A stretch of 64,000 nt of DNA from JAAFIP01 sp963775085 (GTDB taxonomy: Bacteria > Pseudomonadota > Gammaproteobacteria > Burkholderiales > Burkholderiaceae_C). The first letter of the stretch is position 1. Every line of letters begins with the position of its first letter. Where the stretch lies: the NCBI GenBank assembly GCA_963775085.1, contig CAVZHO010000002.1:1-64000 (forward strand). The letters run 5' to 3'. Both the position numbers and the translations under genes were made by a program. This document shows, piece by piece, positions 9,169-18,294 of the stretch. The notes below the pieces were generated by a model. It worked only from the letters and a program-made list of their open reading frames with translations, did not search any database and was not told where the DNA came from.

Positions 9169-10425
9169 CTAAAAAAGCTCTGGATGTACCGGGTTGGTGG
9201 ATGCTATTAATTGAGTAGCTGCTTGCGACCCATTAATATGGATCATGGCTGGATCTGGAGATAAACTGGTGGCTTCCAATTTTCCCACACGCACCCCTAA
9301 CAAACGAAACCGTTGACGAAGGTCTGCGCGCTTCAAGGCCAATCCAGCCGTGCGGCGGATCAGTGTGGCATCGTCCGTAGCCATCGGCAGCGTGATGTCG
9401 CGTGTAATTATTTTGAAATTGCCATAACGCAACTTGATACCGATGGTTTTACCTCGATAGCCTTTGCGTTTGAGATCAGCGGCCACACTCTCGCAGAGCT
9501 GGGTGAAGATGGCCGACAGAACGGCTTTGTCAGTCAATGCATGCAGGTCATTTTCAAAAGTGGTTTCACGGCTCATGCTGACGGGTTCGTTTTCAGTTTC
9601 CACCGGACGATCATCGCGCCCCCATGCTGCTTCGTGCAACCATGCGCCATAGCTTTTACCAAAATTTTCTACCAGTTCATGGGCAGGCTGCGCCGCTAAA
9701 TCTCCAATGGTGTAGATGCTGCGGGCGTTGAGTTTTTCTTGGGCCTTGGGCCCGATGCCGTTGATCTTGCGTACCGGGAGTGGCCAGATTATCCCTTGCA
9801 CATCCGCGTGAAAGATCACCGAAATGCCGTTGGGTTTGTTAAATTCACTGGCCATTTTGGCCAGTAGTTTATTGGGCGCAACACCGATTGAGCAGGTCAA
9901 GCCAGTAGCCTCAAAAATAGTATTTTGAATTAAACGTGCCAAGCTACGCCCGCCGTCCCGCTGTCCACCAGGCACATCTGTAAAGTCAATATATACCTCG
10001 TCCACACCCCGGTCTTGCATGGCGGGTGCAATCTCTGCGATGATGCTTTTAAACTGATGTGAGTAATGGCGGTATTGTTCAAAATCAACCGGCAGCAATA
10101 TTGCCTGTGGACATAGCTTGGCGGCCTTCATCAATCCCATGGCCGAACCAATACCAAACTGGCGCGCTGCATAGGTGGCAGTAGTAATGACTCCGCGACC
10201 GGTGTAGTTGTCAAGAGTAGGGAAGGCATCCACCGGAATGTGCGCCAGTCGAGTAGTTGAATATTTTTCGCTTAAAGCTGCGTCCAAGCGACTACGCCCA
10301 CCCCCTATTACTACTGGCAGGCCTTTAAGTTGTGGATAGCGCAGCAACTCAACTGATGCATAAAAGGCATCCATGTCGAGATGGGCAATGCGGCGGTTTG
10401 TAGTGTCCTGTGGCATAGGTCTCAC
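9169..10425 (-). CDS. dinB: DNA polymerase IV (Y-family translesion polymerase)
   Basis: 418 residues. The palm motif HLDMDAFYASVE near the N terminus and GVDEVYIDFTD near residue 140 carry the metal-binding acids. The thumb-type sequence KINGIGPKAQEKL and the little-finger region follow. The usual S of the SxDE motif is G here (RGVDE). It is longer than E. coli Pol IV (about 351 residues), with a C-terminal tail. Start: ATG at 10425 (MRPMPQ) or 10416. It makes short error-prone patches past lesions. No obvious LexA box (CTG-N10-CAG) is visible in the short gap to the divergent gene. Confidence 0.9.
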   Translation of the reverse strand: MRPMPQDTTNRRIAHLDMDAFYASVELLRYPQLKGLPVVIGGGRSRLDAALSEKYSTTRLAHIPVDAFPTLDNYTGRGVITTATYAARQFGIGSAMGLMKAAKLCPQAILLPVDFEQYRHYSHQFKSIIAEIAPAMQDRGVDEVYIDFTDVPGGQRDGGRSLARLIQNTIFEATGLTCSIGVAPNKLLAKMASEFNKPNGISVIFHADVQGIIWPLPVRKINGIGPKAQEKLNARSIYTIGDLAAQPAHELVENFGKSYGAWLHEAAWGRDDRPVETENEPVSMSRETTFENDLHALTDKAVLSAIFTQLCESVAADLKRKGYRGKTIGIKLRYGNFKIITRDITLPMATDDATLIRRTAGLALKRADLRQRFRLLGVRVGKLEATSLSPDPAMIHINGSQAATQLIASTNPVHPELF

Positions 10426-10430
10426 AGATT

Positions 10431-11693
10431 ATGCGTTTAAGATGCAACTATGGATGGATGTGCACTTTTAGGCCAGATAATAACCCCGTGAATCTAGTCG
10501 AAATAATAATCTGGGCAAGCATGATGGGAGCGCTACTCTTGCTGATGCTGGTGGCGGCCATGGATGTGGTACGACTTGGCAATATAGCAGCGTGGCGTGG
10601 TCTCAGTTTCGTGGTGCTTACGGGAGTTAGTTCCATCGTCATGTCGGGCTTGCCGGAATACTTGCTGGACATCACCGATGAGCGGCTACTTTTACCCGCC
10701 AAAGTGAGCATGGGTCCTTTAAGTGGCGCGCTGACGCTATCCTACTTGGGGATCTGGTTTGGGCAGGGTTTTGAAGACCGCTTCTTGCGCAGGCTGATTG
10801 TCTATGGTTCATTCATGACTCTACTGGTGGCTGTTGGCATGGGATGGTGGTCCTATACATCACCGGCTACCTCGGCTCGCCTGTTGTTGGGTGTCAGTGC
10901 TGTTATCAATATACTTTCTGCTGTGATCGCAGGTGTGGCAGCAGTACGTGCAAGCATGTTAGGCGACAGACTGGCACGCTGGATACTGCTGGCCAGTTTG
11001 TTTTTAACGGTGTTGGTTGCAGGTCTGTACAGCAAAGGCATGAAAATAAATGCTGAACCTTGGGTGTGGGGTATTACAGCCGTGTGTACGGTGGGTTACT
11101 TTTTGGTGGTGACCTCGTTGACATTGTTTCGCAATCAAAGCCTCAAGCGATTAACCCGTTTAGCAGGCGGCAATAACCTGATGGATGAAATTACAGGTTT
11201 GCCTATAGGTTCAATGTTGTTGAGTAAAGCGGATGATGCCCTCTGGCGTAGCTACAGAATGGAAAGAGAAAGCGCAGTGATAGCTTTGTGGTTGAATAAT
11301 CTGTATGCCTTGAATGACCATGCAGGGCATTACATTGAGCACGAAATTCGCTCTCGGTTGACGGCTACATTACGCCGAGCCGTTGGTTTTAGAAACGTGG
11401 TGGGAATGATGCAGGCGCGCTGTTTTGTAGTGGTGATATCAGCGGTACAAGACCGGGCTCTGGTCGAGAAGAGAGCACAACGGCTGCTTGCCAGCATCAG
11501 CAAGCCGATGAAAGTAGGCGAGTTGGTAGGAGAGCCGCATGATTTTACGCCGCAGGCAGGTGTAGGCATCGTTTATGTGCCTGCCAGTAACCATACCGAG
11601 CCCATGCTGGCCATGGACAAAGCGCAAAAACTGGCTCTGCAAGCCAGTGAGCGGAACAGTAAAATACTTCAGCAAGAGCTTTACGCGGATTGA
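10431..11693 (+). CDS. Membrane protein with degenerate GGDEF-like domain
   Basis: 420 residues from the first ATG; GTG at 10488 (VNLVEIIIWASMMG) would place the first membrane segment at the N terminus and is plausible. Six or seven hydrophobic segments span about residues 20-230. The C-terminal part begins with DEITGLP, the classic lead-in of GGDEF domains, and has NLYALNDHAGHYIEHEI in place of the F-x-x-x-N-D-x-x-G-H metal/substrate helix. The active-site GGDEF loop is replaced by VGMMQARCFVVVIS. It is therefore probably not a working diguanylate cyclase but a sensor or binding protein (inference). It is divergent from dinB with almost no spacing. Confidence 0.65.
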   Translation: MRLRCNYGWMCTFRPDNNPVNLVEIIIWASMMGALLLLMLVAAMDVVRLGNIAAWRGLSFVVLTGVSSIVMSGLPEYLLDITDERLLLPAKVSMGPLSGALTLSYLGIWFGQGFEDRFLRRLIVYGSFMTLLVAVGMGWWSYTSPATSARLLLGVSAVINILSAVIAGVAAVRASMLGDRLARWILLASLFLTVLVAGLYSKGMKINAEPWVWGITAVCTVGYFLVVTSLTLFRNQSLKRLTRLAGGNNLMDEITGLPIGSMLLSKADDALWRSYRMERESAVIALWLNNLYALNDHAGHYIEHEIRSRLTATLRRAVGFRNVVGMMQARCFVVVISAVQDRALVEKRAQRLLASISKPMKVGELVGEPHDFTPQAGVGIVYVPASNHTEPMLAMDKAQKLALQASERNSKILQQELYAD

Positions 11694-11734
11694 GGTATCA
11701 GACTGTTTTACCGGGCCTTAGGTGTGGCGCATGC

Positions 11735-12883
11735 TTAGTAGGTGCCGGCCAGCAAAATCCCTTTGTCCACTGCATTGATGTCGGTACGCCCGCAAAATGC
11801 CATCGTCAAGTCAAGCTCTTTGTGGATGATCTCCAGCGCCTTGGTCACACCCGGTTCGCCCATGGCCCCCAGGCCATAGAGCCAAGCCCGGCCAATCAGG
11901 GTGCCGCGCGCGCCCAGAGCGCGTGCCTTGAGCACATCTTGCCCGCTGCGTATGCCGCCGTCCATCCACACCTCGATGTCCTTGCCCACGGCATCGACAA
12001 TCGTGGGCAGGGCGGTGATGGAGCTGGGCGCACCGTCTAGCTGCCTGCCGCCATGATTAGACACAATCAGCGCGTCAGCGCCGCTATTGACGGCCAATCG
12101 CGCGTCTTCGGCATCCTGAATGCCTTTGAGCACAATCTTGCCGCCCCAGCGTTTTTTAATCCACTCCACATCGCCCCAGCTCAGCGTGGGGTCAAACTGC
12201 TGGGCCGTCCAGGCCGAGAGGGACGACATATTGTCCACGCCCTCTACATGGCCCACGATGTTGCCAAAAGCACGGCGTTTGGTACCCAGCATCCCTAAGC
12301 ACCAGCGCGGCTTGGTGGCCATATTGATGATGTTGGACAGCGTGAGCTTGGGTGGTGCACTCAGGCCGTTTTTAATGTCTTTGTGCCGCTGCCCCAGAAT
12401 TTGCAAGTCCAGGGTAATTTGCAGTGCCGAGCAGTTGGCCGCTTTGGCGCGGTCGATCAGCCGCTCCATAAACTTGCGGTCACGCAGCACATAGACCTGA
12501 AACATAAATGGGTGCCGCCCGGTTGCCTGGGCCACGTCTTCAATGGAGCAGATGCTCATGGTGGACAGGGTAAATGGAATACCAAAAGCCTTGGCCGCCC
12601 GCGCACCCAAAATTTCGCCATCCGCATGTTGCATGCCCGTAAGGCCCGTGGGCGCAATCGCCACGGGCATGGCCACGTCTTGGCCGATCATGGTGCTACG
12701 GGTGCTGCGGCCTTCCATGTTGACTGCTACCCGCTGGCGCAGCTTGATGCCTTGAAAATCCGCTGAATTAGCGCGGTAGGTGCTCTCGGTCCAACTGCCG
12801 CTGTCGGCGTAGTCATAGAACATGCGGGGTACGCGCTTTTGAGCCAGAACGCGCAGGTCTTCGATATTGGTGATGATGGGCAT
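11735..12883 (-). CDS. lldD: FMN-dependent alpha-hydroxy-acid dehydrogenase (L-lactate dehydrogenase type)
   Basis: 382 residues, full family length. The start MPIITNIEDLRVLAQKRVPR contains the usual N-terminal helix, followed by YDYADSGSWTE. MPVAIAPTGLTGMQHADGE forms the flavin pocket. The active-site signature SNHGGRQLDGA carries the catalytic His and the substrate-binding Arg, and DGGIRSGQDVLKARALGA binds the FMN phosphate. The reaction oxidises L-lactate or a related 2-hydroxy acid and passes electrons to the respiratory chain. Substrate cannot be fixed from sequence, so lldD is the best label rather than proof. It stands alone, separated by about 90 bp from arfB. Confidence 0.85.
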   Translation of the reverse strand: MPIITNIEDLRVLAQKRVPRMFYDYADSGSWTESTYRANSADFQGIKLRQRVAVNMEGRSTRSTMIGQDVAMPVAIAPTGLTGMQHADGEILGARAAKAFGIPFTLSTMSICSIEDVAQATGRHPFMFQVYVLRDRKFMERLIDRAKAANCSALQITLDLQILGQRHKDIKNGLSAPPKLTLSNIINMATKPRWCLGMLGTKRRAFGNIVGHVEGVDNMSSLSAWTAQQFDPTLSWGDVEWIKKRWGGKIVLKGIQDAEDARLAVNSGADALIVSNHGGRQLDGAPSSITALPTIVDAVGKDIEVWMDGGIRSGQDVLKARALGARGTLIGRAWLYGLGAMGEPGVTKALEIIHKELDLTMAFCGRTDINAVDKGILLAGTY

Positions 12884-12973
12884 AGTTGTCTCCGAATAGG
12901 TTTATCCTGATCGTAACGCCAAGGCGCAGCGCGGCGCATGAAAGCACAGGTTGAGGGGGAAATTTTTTCTCGG

Positions 12974-13369
12974 TCAGTCCTGCACCTTGCCGCGCAGGGC
13001 CTTGATATCCGAGCGCTGGCTTTTGCCCTCCAAGCGCCGCTGTTTGGCCCCGTAGCTGGGTTTGGTGGGTTTGCGCGGCCGGGGTGGCTGGGCCACGCTT
13101 TGCACCAGGTCGTGCAGGCGGGCAAAGGCATCCATGCGGTTAGCGTCTTGCGTGCGCTGGGTCTGGGCTTTGATGACCAGTACGCCGTCTTGCGTAATGC
13201 GGCTGTCGCGCAGGGCCAACAGGCGCTCTTTCACGTCCTCGGGCAGGGAGGAGGCGGGGATGTCAAAGCGCAAATGGATGGCGCTTGCGACCTTGTTGAC
13301 GTTTTGCCCCCCAGCCCCTTGCGCCCGGATGGCCGTGATGTCAACTTCAGATTCTTGTATTTCGATCAT
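12974..13369 (-). CDS. arfB: Alternative ribosome-rescue factor, peptidyl-tRNA hydrolase
   Basis: 131 residues from ATG at 13369 (MIEIQESEVDITAIRAQG); the longer open frame upstream adds non-homologous sequence. GAGGQNVNKV contains the catalytic GGQ that cleaves peptidyl-tRNA. The C-terminal basic tail (PRPRKPTKPSYGAKQRRLEG, then KSQRSDIKALRGK) is the part that enters the empty mRNA channel of stalled ribosomes in ArfB/YaeJ. Full release factors have extra N-terminal domains that are absent here. Divergently oriented to the 49-residue basic protein at 13445. Confidence 0.92.
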   Translation of the reverse strand: MIEIQESEVDITAIRAQGAGGQNVNKVASAIHLRFDIPASSLPEDVKERLLALRDSRITQDGVLVIKAQTQRTQDANRMDAFARLHDLVQSVAQPPRPRKPTKPSYGAKQRRLEGKSQRSDIKALRGKVQD

Positions 13370-13444
13370 GGGAATGCTGAGTGGGTAGGTTGAAAATGGG
13401 CAGATTGCCATGGATAATACCCTTTCAATCTTAAGGAGCATCCC

Positions 13445-13594
13445 ATGGCCAAAGGTCAGCAAAAAACCAATAAAGAAGTTAAAAAGACGAAAAAAGACAC
13501 GTCACCCCCCAAAGTGCAGACGGGTGAGCCCGTGCGCGCCACCATCACCACCACGGTGATTCCGCGCGGTAAAGACAAAGATAAGTACAAATAA
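13445..13594 (+). CDS. Small basic hypothetical protein, 49 residues
   Basis: Reads MAKGQQKTNKEVKKTKKDTS, then PPKVQTGEPVRATITTTVIP, ending RGKDKDKYK. An AAGGAG ribosome-binding site at 13433-13438 with correct spacing supports translation. The protein is lysine-rich and probably disordered at the N terminus. Similar short 'MAKGQ-NKE-KK' proteins seem familiar from Burkholderiales, but I assign no function. It lies divergent to arfB. Confidence 0.65.
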   Translation: MAKGQQKTNKEVKKTKKDTSPPKVQTGEPVRATITTTVIPRGKDKDKYK

Positions 13595-13670
13595 GCGCTG
13601 CTCTGGCACAACCGTGCTTCAAGCCGCTCGCGTACCTTGACCGAAGCGCTAACTTCTGGGTGGCGTTCGC

Positions 13671-13720
13671 TTCATTTTTAATAGCTACTTACGTCCAGCG
13701 GACAGGGACTACCGGCTAAT
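13671..13720 (-). repeat. R1 palindromic element, copy a (intergenic)
   Basis: On the minus strand it reads GGTAGTCCCTGTCC, then GGACGTAAGTAGCTATTAA. It lies in the 146 bp between the 49-residue ORF and the metallophosphoesterase gene. Confidence 0.8.
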
Positions 13721-13740
13721 TTCGTTGCTAAAACTGCCAC

Positions 13741-14604
13741 ATGCGCATCCAGCTACTTTCGGACCTGCATTTGGAGAGTCATCCACACTTTCAGCCGACC
13801 CCAGCGCCTGGCGTTGATGTGCTGGTGCTGGCGGGAGACATAGGCTCGTACCAAACCGGTTCGAGCCTGCAAGACACGGATTTTGGTCTGGCGCGCTTCT
13901 CGCCACGCTTTGCCTGGCCCACACCGGTGTTGTTTGTGCCCGGCAACCACGAATACGACGCGCTGGATTTTGACGAAACGCATGCGCGCCTGCAAGAGGT
14001 CTGTGCCCGACTGGGCATCAACTGGCTAGAGCGTGAGGAGCTCACCCTGGCACGGCCTGCGGGCGACACGCTGGGTACGGGCGCAGTACGTTTTGTGGGT
14101 ACGACCCTGTGGAGTGATTTTGACGCGTTGGCACTGCTGGGCAAAGCCAAAGACAACCTCACCGAGCAACTGCGCCTGCGTGGCAAAGCTTTTCGCGCGG
14201 CAGACTTTTATTTGAAGAAGGCCGCCACGCTGCGCCATGGGGCGCCATGGCTGGCCGAGCAGATGCGCGAGCAAGCGCTACAGTGCCAAGAGTGGCTGTA
14301 TGCAGCGTTGACGGCACCGCAACCAGACCCGACTACTTCCACAGTCGCCGTTACCCACTTTGCCCCCAGCCTGCGCAGCGCCGATCCGCGCTATGGTCTT
14401 ACCCCGTCAACCGCTGGGTTTTGCAATGCACTGGACGGGTATTTCAACCACGCAGATTTCTGGTTGCACGGCCATTTGCATTGCCCCAGCGATTACCTGC
14501 ATCAAGGCGAAAGGCGTGTTTGCCGCGTGCTGGCTAACCCACTGGGCTACGCCCGCAAAAACGAGCAGGCTGCGTTTATGCCCCATTTTTGCGTAGATGT
14601 ATAG
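13741..14604 (+). CDS. Calcineurin-like metallophosphoesterase
   Basis: 287 residues. The ordered metal-binding motifs of the superfamily are all visible: DLHLE (D-x-H) near residue 8, LAGDIG (GD) near 31, PGNHEYD (GNHE) near 64, VTHFAPS near residue 205, and WLHGHLH (GHxH) near 241. This predicts a two-metal hydrolase of phosphomono- or diesters. The substrate cannot be read from the sequence. No signal peptide is present, so it is cytoplasmic. It is a single gene preceded by an R1 copy; another R1 copy sits between its stop and the convergent MATE gene. Confidence 0.85.
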   Translation: MRIQLLSDLHLESHPHFQPTPAPGVDVLVLAGDIGSYQTGSSLQDTDFGLARFSPRFAWPTPVLFVPGNHEYDALDFDETHARLQEVCARLGINWLEREELTLARPAGDTLGTGAVRFVGTTLWSDFDALALLGKAKDNLTEQLRLRGKAFRAADFYLKKAATLRHGAPWLAEQMREQALQCQEWLYAALTAPQPDPTTSTVAVTHFAPSLRSADPRYGLTPSTAGFCNALDGYFNHADFWLHGHLHCPSDYLHQGERRVCRVLANPLGYARKNEQAAFMPHFCVDV

Positions 14605-14638
14605 AGAGCAGGTGGATCTAGGATGATTTTTAAAAGTA

Positions 14639-14695
14639 ATGCTATATTTTAGATAGCTGTTTACGTCCTGTTGACAAGGACTAGAGGCATATTTA
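14639..14695 (-). repeat. R1 palindromic element, copy b (supplies the MATE gene stop codon)
   Basis: On the minus strand it reads CTCTAGTCCTTGTC, then AGGACGTAAACAGCTAT, ending with the small GCTAT/ATAGC hairpin. Its edge contains the TAA (14693-14695) that ends the MATE transporter. Confidence 0.85.
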
Positions 14696-16045
14696 GCGTT
14701 GTAAATGGGGTGTTCTAGCATGGTGGGCGAGCATGGCCATAAACAGTCCGGCAACCAAGCTGATGGCGATAGTTCCAGCGATCCAGAATGCCTTGGCCGA
14801 CTGGAGTGCTGCCAAGCCTCCCAGTGGGCTGTATGCCAGCACATAGCCACCATACAGACCAACCCCCCATAACATGACACCATAGATGGCCAGTGGCATG
14901 AGTGTGACGTGGTAACTGCGCAGTAAAAATGCACATACACTTTGTACAGCGTCGGCTACATGGTAGAGGGCTACCCATGCCAGCAATGTGGTAGCCAGAT
15001 GGATGACCGCAGGGTTGGTGGAGTACAAGCCTGCCAGAGGGGCTGAAAATACAAACAAACTGCCTGCCATCAGCAGGGCTAATGCGATGGTCGTGCGTAA
15101 CCCGATGAATGCGACTTGTTTGGCCTTTCGTGCGTTGCCAGCACCCATCCAGAACGATACGCGCGCGCTGCAAGCGATGCCCAAGGCCAAGGGCATCATG
15201 TAGAGCGTGCCGGTCATGTTGGACGCTATTTGATGGCTGGCAGCACTCACTATGCCTAAGCGTGCTATAAAAAGTGACATCAAGGTAAACGAGGTAATTT
15301 CCACCAGGTAGGCTAACCCGCCTGGAATCCCCGTTTTTGCAAACTGAGCCAATTGTTTGAGATCCGGTGCTTCCAGGCGCTTCCATAACTGCAATGGCTG
15401 GTAAAGACTTTGCGTGCGCAGCATGACGCAGGCCAATAACAGCATCATCCAGTTCACGCAAAAAGTCGCCCATGCACAGCCCGCTAAACCCATAGGTTCC
15501 AGGCCTGCACCACCAAAGGCGAACCAGATAGTCAGGGGCACTTTGACGATGAGCGAGCCCATTTGCAACAGCGTGACGAGTTGAGGTTTGCCCAGGGCTT
15601 GGTTCAGGGAGGAATACATCCGAAAACCCAGCGACGGCAACAGGGCGCCCGCCAGAATGGCCAGATACTGCTCCACCTGCGGGCGCAGGGCAGAGGGTAC
15701 TTCGGCGGCGCTGAGCAACCTGCCCGGCCAGAGCATGACCAGCACCCCCAGGCACACCAGGGCGAAGGCAAGGTAGAGGGATTGACGAAATGTTTGCCCC
15801 AATTGGGGGTATCGGCGCGCGCCATGCAGTTGCGCATAGATGGGCAATAAAGCCTGCAGGACACCCATCAGGGATACGTAGACACTGATGTAGATGGCAG
15901 AACCAATGGAGAGAGCCGCAATGGCATGGTCGGCGTAGCGCCCGGCGACGATGGTGTCGGTAATGCTGAAAGCCATCACGGCCAGCTGCCCCACCAGTAC
16001 GGTGCCAGCATGGCGCAGCATGGTGCCAAATTCTGATCTGTGCAT
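14693..16045 (-). CDS. MATE-family multidrug/Na+ efflux transporter
   Basis: 450 residues with about twelve hydrophobic segments in two related halves, as in MATE exporters. Family-typical stretches include GQLAVMAFSITDTIVAGRYA near the N terminus and MSLFIARLGIVSAASHQIAS at the start of the second half. The substrate is unknown. Its ATG shares one base with the stop of the upstream gene (TGATG), so the two are translationally coupled. The C terminus ends inside an R1 element. Confidence 0.87.
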   Translation of the reverse strand: MHRSEFGTMLRHAGTVLVGQLAVMAFSITDTIVAGRYADHAIAALSIGSAIYISVYVSLMGVLQALLPIYAQLHGARRYPQLGQTFRQSLYLAFALVCLGVLVMLWPGRLLSAAEVPSALRPQVEQYLAILAGALLPSLGFRMYSSLNQALGKPQLVTLLQMGSLIVKVPLTIWFAFGGAGLEPMGLAGCAWATFCVNWMMLLLACVMLRTQSLYQPLQLWKRLEAPDLKQLAQFAKTGIPGGLAYLVEITSFTLMSLFIARLGIVSAASHQIASNMTGTLYMMPLALGIACSARVSFWMGAGNARKAKQVAFIGLRTTIALALLMAGSLFVFSAPLAGLYSTNPAVIHLATTLLAWVALYHVADAVQSVCAFLLRSYHVTLMPLAIYGVMLWGVGLYGGYVLAYSPLGGLAALQSAKAFWIAGTIAISLVAGLFMAMLAHHARTPHLQR

Positions 16046-17739
16046 CAGGGCGACAGTCTGGAGCTGGCGGCATTACGCTCAAACAGCAACACATCTTCGT
16101 TGTCATCTGAAGGGCGACGCATGGTGCTGCGCAGAGTCCACAGGCGCATGTCCAGCGTGCTGTAGGCCTTGTTGGCTGCGTCAGCATCGACGATCAACCA
16201 GGGGCACTGCGATTGCTGTTGCAATACACGCAGCTTCATCGCGCCATGAAATGCGAAGGCGGCCATCTGCCCTTGCGTGAGACCATAGGCATGCACACAG
16301 CTTTGCGGCCCCATGTACTGCGCCACTTGACGCACCAGGGGCGCGTAGCTGCGCGCAAAATTGAGCAAGGGCATCCACAGTGTCATCAATAAAAGCCAAG
16401 ACATGGCCGCCCCGCTCGCAGGCAAGACCAAGCTCTTCCATAGCGCGTCGCGGTGGCGGCCAGCACGCCATTTGACGAGCCATAACCAGGCCGCAGTGGC
16501 CGCGAGCGCGGCTATAAATGCCAGCCAACCAAAGCTGGGCTCGAAACCGGGAAGCAGGCGGCGCACATTGGCAGCAGGCTGTGCGGGCACGCCGGTTTGC
16601 AAGGCGATCCATACCACCCAAATAACCAGACCACAGCTGGAAAAAAACAGCAAAGTAAACCAATCGATCAATGCCGTGACGCTACGCTGCAACGTAGGCA
16701 AGGCAAACGCCGCCAAACAGGCCAGCATGGGGGTTGCGAGCAGCAGGGTCCGGTCGGGGTTGGGCGCTATGAGTGTGGCGCAAACGATGACCAGGGCCAT
16801 GCCCGCAGGCAACAAGATATGCAAGCTGCGCCACCATGCACGCCATTTCCACAGTGCCACAATGGCCAGCGGCCATGCGGGCCAAGTAAACCATACCAGC
16901 ATACGCGCCCAGTTGCGCCAGGCAAGCACGCTGGCAGGTAACACACCCAACTGCGCGTGCCACATACCCAGCAGATAGGTCAGCGCTGCCGCAGACAGCC
17001 CCAAGGCCGCAAAATAAGCCGCCCAGCGTCGTGCGTAAACATCGGACTGCAGAAGTCGGGCGACAGCGCCCGCCAACGCCAGCGATAAGCCAAATGCGGG
17101 GACACCACTGAGTGCAAGGCCGGTAGACGCCATCAATGCGGCCATACCCGCTATGCGCAGCTTATGGCTGAACGAGATTGAATAAGCAAAAAACAGGAGC
17201 GCCGTAAACGCCAATTGCGCCACTGCGGGGGTGGTTTCATGGGATAACTGAGCCAAGCCCAACATGGCTACCATCGCCAGTAAACCACCATCGGCCAATG
17301 CGCGTGCATAGTCGTTCGGCTGTGCCTCCCCCCCAAATGCAAAAGCCACGGGCTGCGCGGCTGGTTTACATGCCAGGTAGTACACGCCATACCAGGTGGC
17401 TGCTAAAGTGAGCGCCAAAAACCCCCCAAACGGAACGCGCACGGCAAAATCAATAGGGAACCAAGCCGGACAGAGTTGAATAGCCCAGGCACCCAACCAA
17501 TAGGGCAGCAATGCGGGAAATTCCAATGCCTGCCCAATGAGGGTAGGTGCGAACCAATTTGATTCCCCATAGGCCAGTTCACGCATCACGCCGAAGGCGC
17601 TCATGTCCTGGTTTTTCCATGGCTCCCTGCCAATAAAGCCTGGCAATATATAGGCCAGACAAAATAGCAACAAGGCATAGCGCGGCAGGCGACGCACAGC
17701 CGCTTGAGCGACGACGGCAGGGGTAGGAATGGAACTCAC
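16045..17739 (-). CDS. ArnT/PMT-like polytopic membrane protein, putative glycosyltransferase
   Basis: 564 residues with about a dozen hydrophobic segments. A first extracytoplasmic loop has GREPWKNQDMSAFGVMRELA, resembling the acidic substrate loop of lipid-linked GT-C transferases such as ArnT. A final soluble part (about residues 455-564, after MSWLLLMTLWMPLLNF) has a YGLTQGQMAAF element. This class moves a sugar from an undecaprenyl carrier to an outer acceptor, but donor and acceptor are not inferable. It is coupled to the MATE gene by TGATG. It could instead be a membrane protein without transferase activity. Confidence 0.6.
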   Translation of the reverse strand: MSSIPTPAVVAQAAVRRLPRYALLLFCLAYILPGFIGREPWKNQDMSAFGVMRELAYGESNWFAPTLIGQALEFPALLPYWLGAWAIQLCPAWFPIDFAVRVPFGGFLALTLAATWYGVYYLACKPAAQPVAFAFGGEAQPNDYARALADGGLLAMVAMLGLAQLSHETTPAVAQLAFTALLFFAYSISFSHKLRIAGMAALMASTGLALSGVPAFGLSLALAGAVARLLQSDVYARRWAAYFAALGLSAAALTYLLGMWHAQLGVLPASVLAWRNWARMLVWFTWPAWPLAIVALWKWRAWWRSLHILLPAGMALVIVCATLIAPNPDRTLLLATPMLACLAAFALPTLQRSVTALIDWFTLLFFSSCGLVIWVVWIALQTGVPAQPAANVRRLLPGFEPSFGWLAFIAALAATAAWLWLVKWRAGRHRDALWKSLVLPASGAAMSWLLLMTLWMPLLNFARSYAPLVRQVAQYMGPQSCVHAYGLTQGQMAAFAFHGAMKLRVLQQQSQCPWLIVDADAANKAYSTLDMRLWTLRSTMRRPSDDNEDVLLFERNAASSRLSP

Positions 17740-17816
17740 AAACGGTTTAACTCAAATCAATTGAATCAAGATGGGTGTGGTGCAAACGGTCGCGTAATCA
17801 GCAAAAAAAGCATGTC

Positions 17817-17855
17817 CACAAAAACAAAAGGCAGCGCGGTTGCCCGCGCTGCCTT
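17817..17855 (-). terminator. Intrinsic terminator after rpmE2
   Basis: A 10 bp GC-rich stem (17830-17839 with 17844-17853) and a TTGC/GCAA loop, followed on the minus strand by TTTTGTTTTTG. Confidence 0.85.
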
Positions 17856-17875
17856 GGTATTGTGGCGCAAATTGC

Positions 17876-18169
17876 TTAGGCTTTGGTGGTCTCGGCGGCT
17901 GCAGTAGCTGCTGCGGTCGAGGTCGTGCGGCCAAAACGGTTGCGGAACTTCTCCACGCGGCCGCCCATGTTGTCCACCGACTTTTGCGTGCCGGTATAGA
18001 AGGGGTGTGATTCGCTGGAGGTATCAAGCTTGTAGAGCGGCAGTTCTTTGCCGTCTTCCATCTTGATCATCTCTTTGGTGTTGGCGCAGGAGCGGGTCAC
18101 GAACTTGAAGCCATTGCTCAAGTCCTGGAAGCACACTTCGCGGTAATTGGGGTGAATGCCAGCTTTCAT
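17876..18169 (-). CDS. rpmE2: 50S ribosomal protein L31 type B
   Basis: 97 residues from ATG at 18169 (MKAGIHPNYREVCFQDLSNG). It matches type B (zinc-independent) L31: the CxxC pair of type A is absent. The conserved SHPFYTGTQKSVDNMGGRVE and FRNRFGR are present, with an Ala/Thr-rich tail. Upstream in-frame codons to 18226 are not homologous. It lies downstream of rho in the same direction, an arrangement common in Burkholderiales, and is closed by a strong terminator. Confidence 0.94.
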   Translation of the reverse strand: MKAGIHPNYREVCFQDLSNGFKFVTRSCANTKEMIKMEDGKELPLYKLDTSSESHPFYTGTQKSVDNMGGRVEKFRNRFGRTTSTAAATAAAETTKA

Positions 18170-18294
18170 GGGGAATATCCTTGGTAGTTGCGGTAGCCGC
18201 GCAGCCCTATGCCACGTACTTTCCACGTACTTTTCAGTAAGCCTTCCATTATAGCCTGCTTGGGTAGGCTGTTTTGAGGCTGCGTGCGGCGTTT

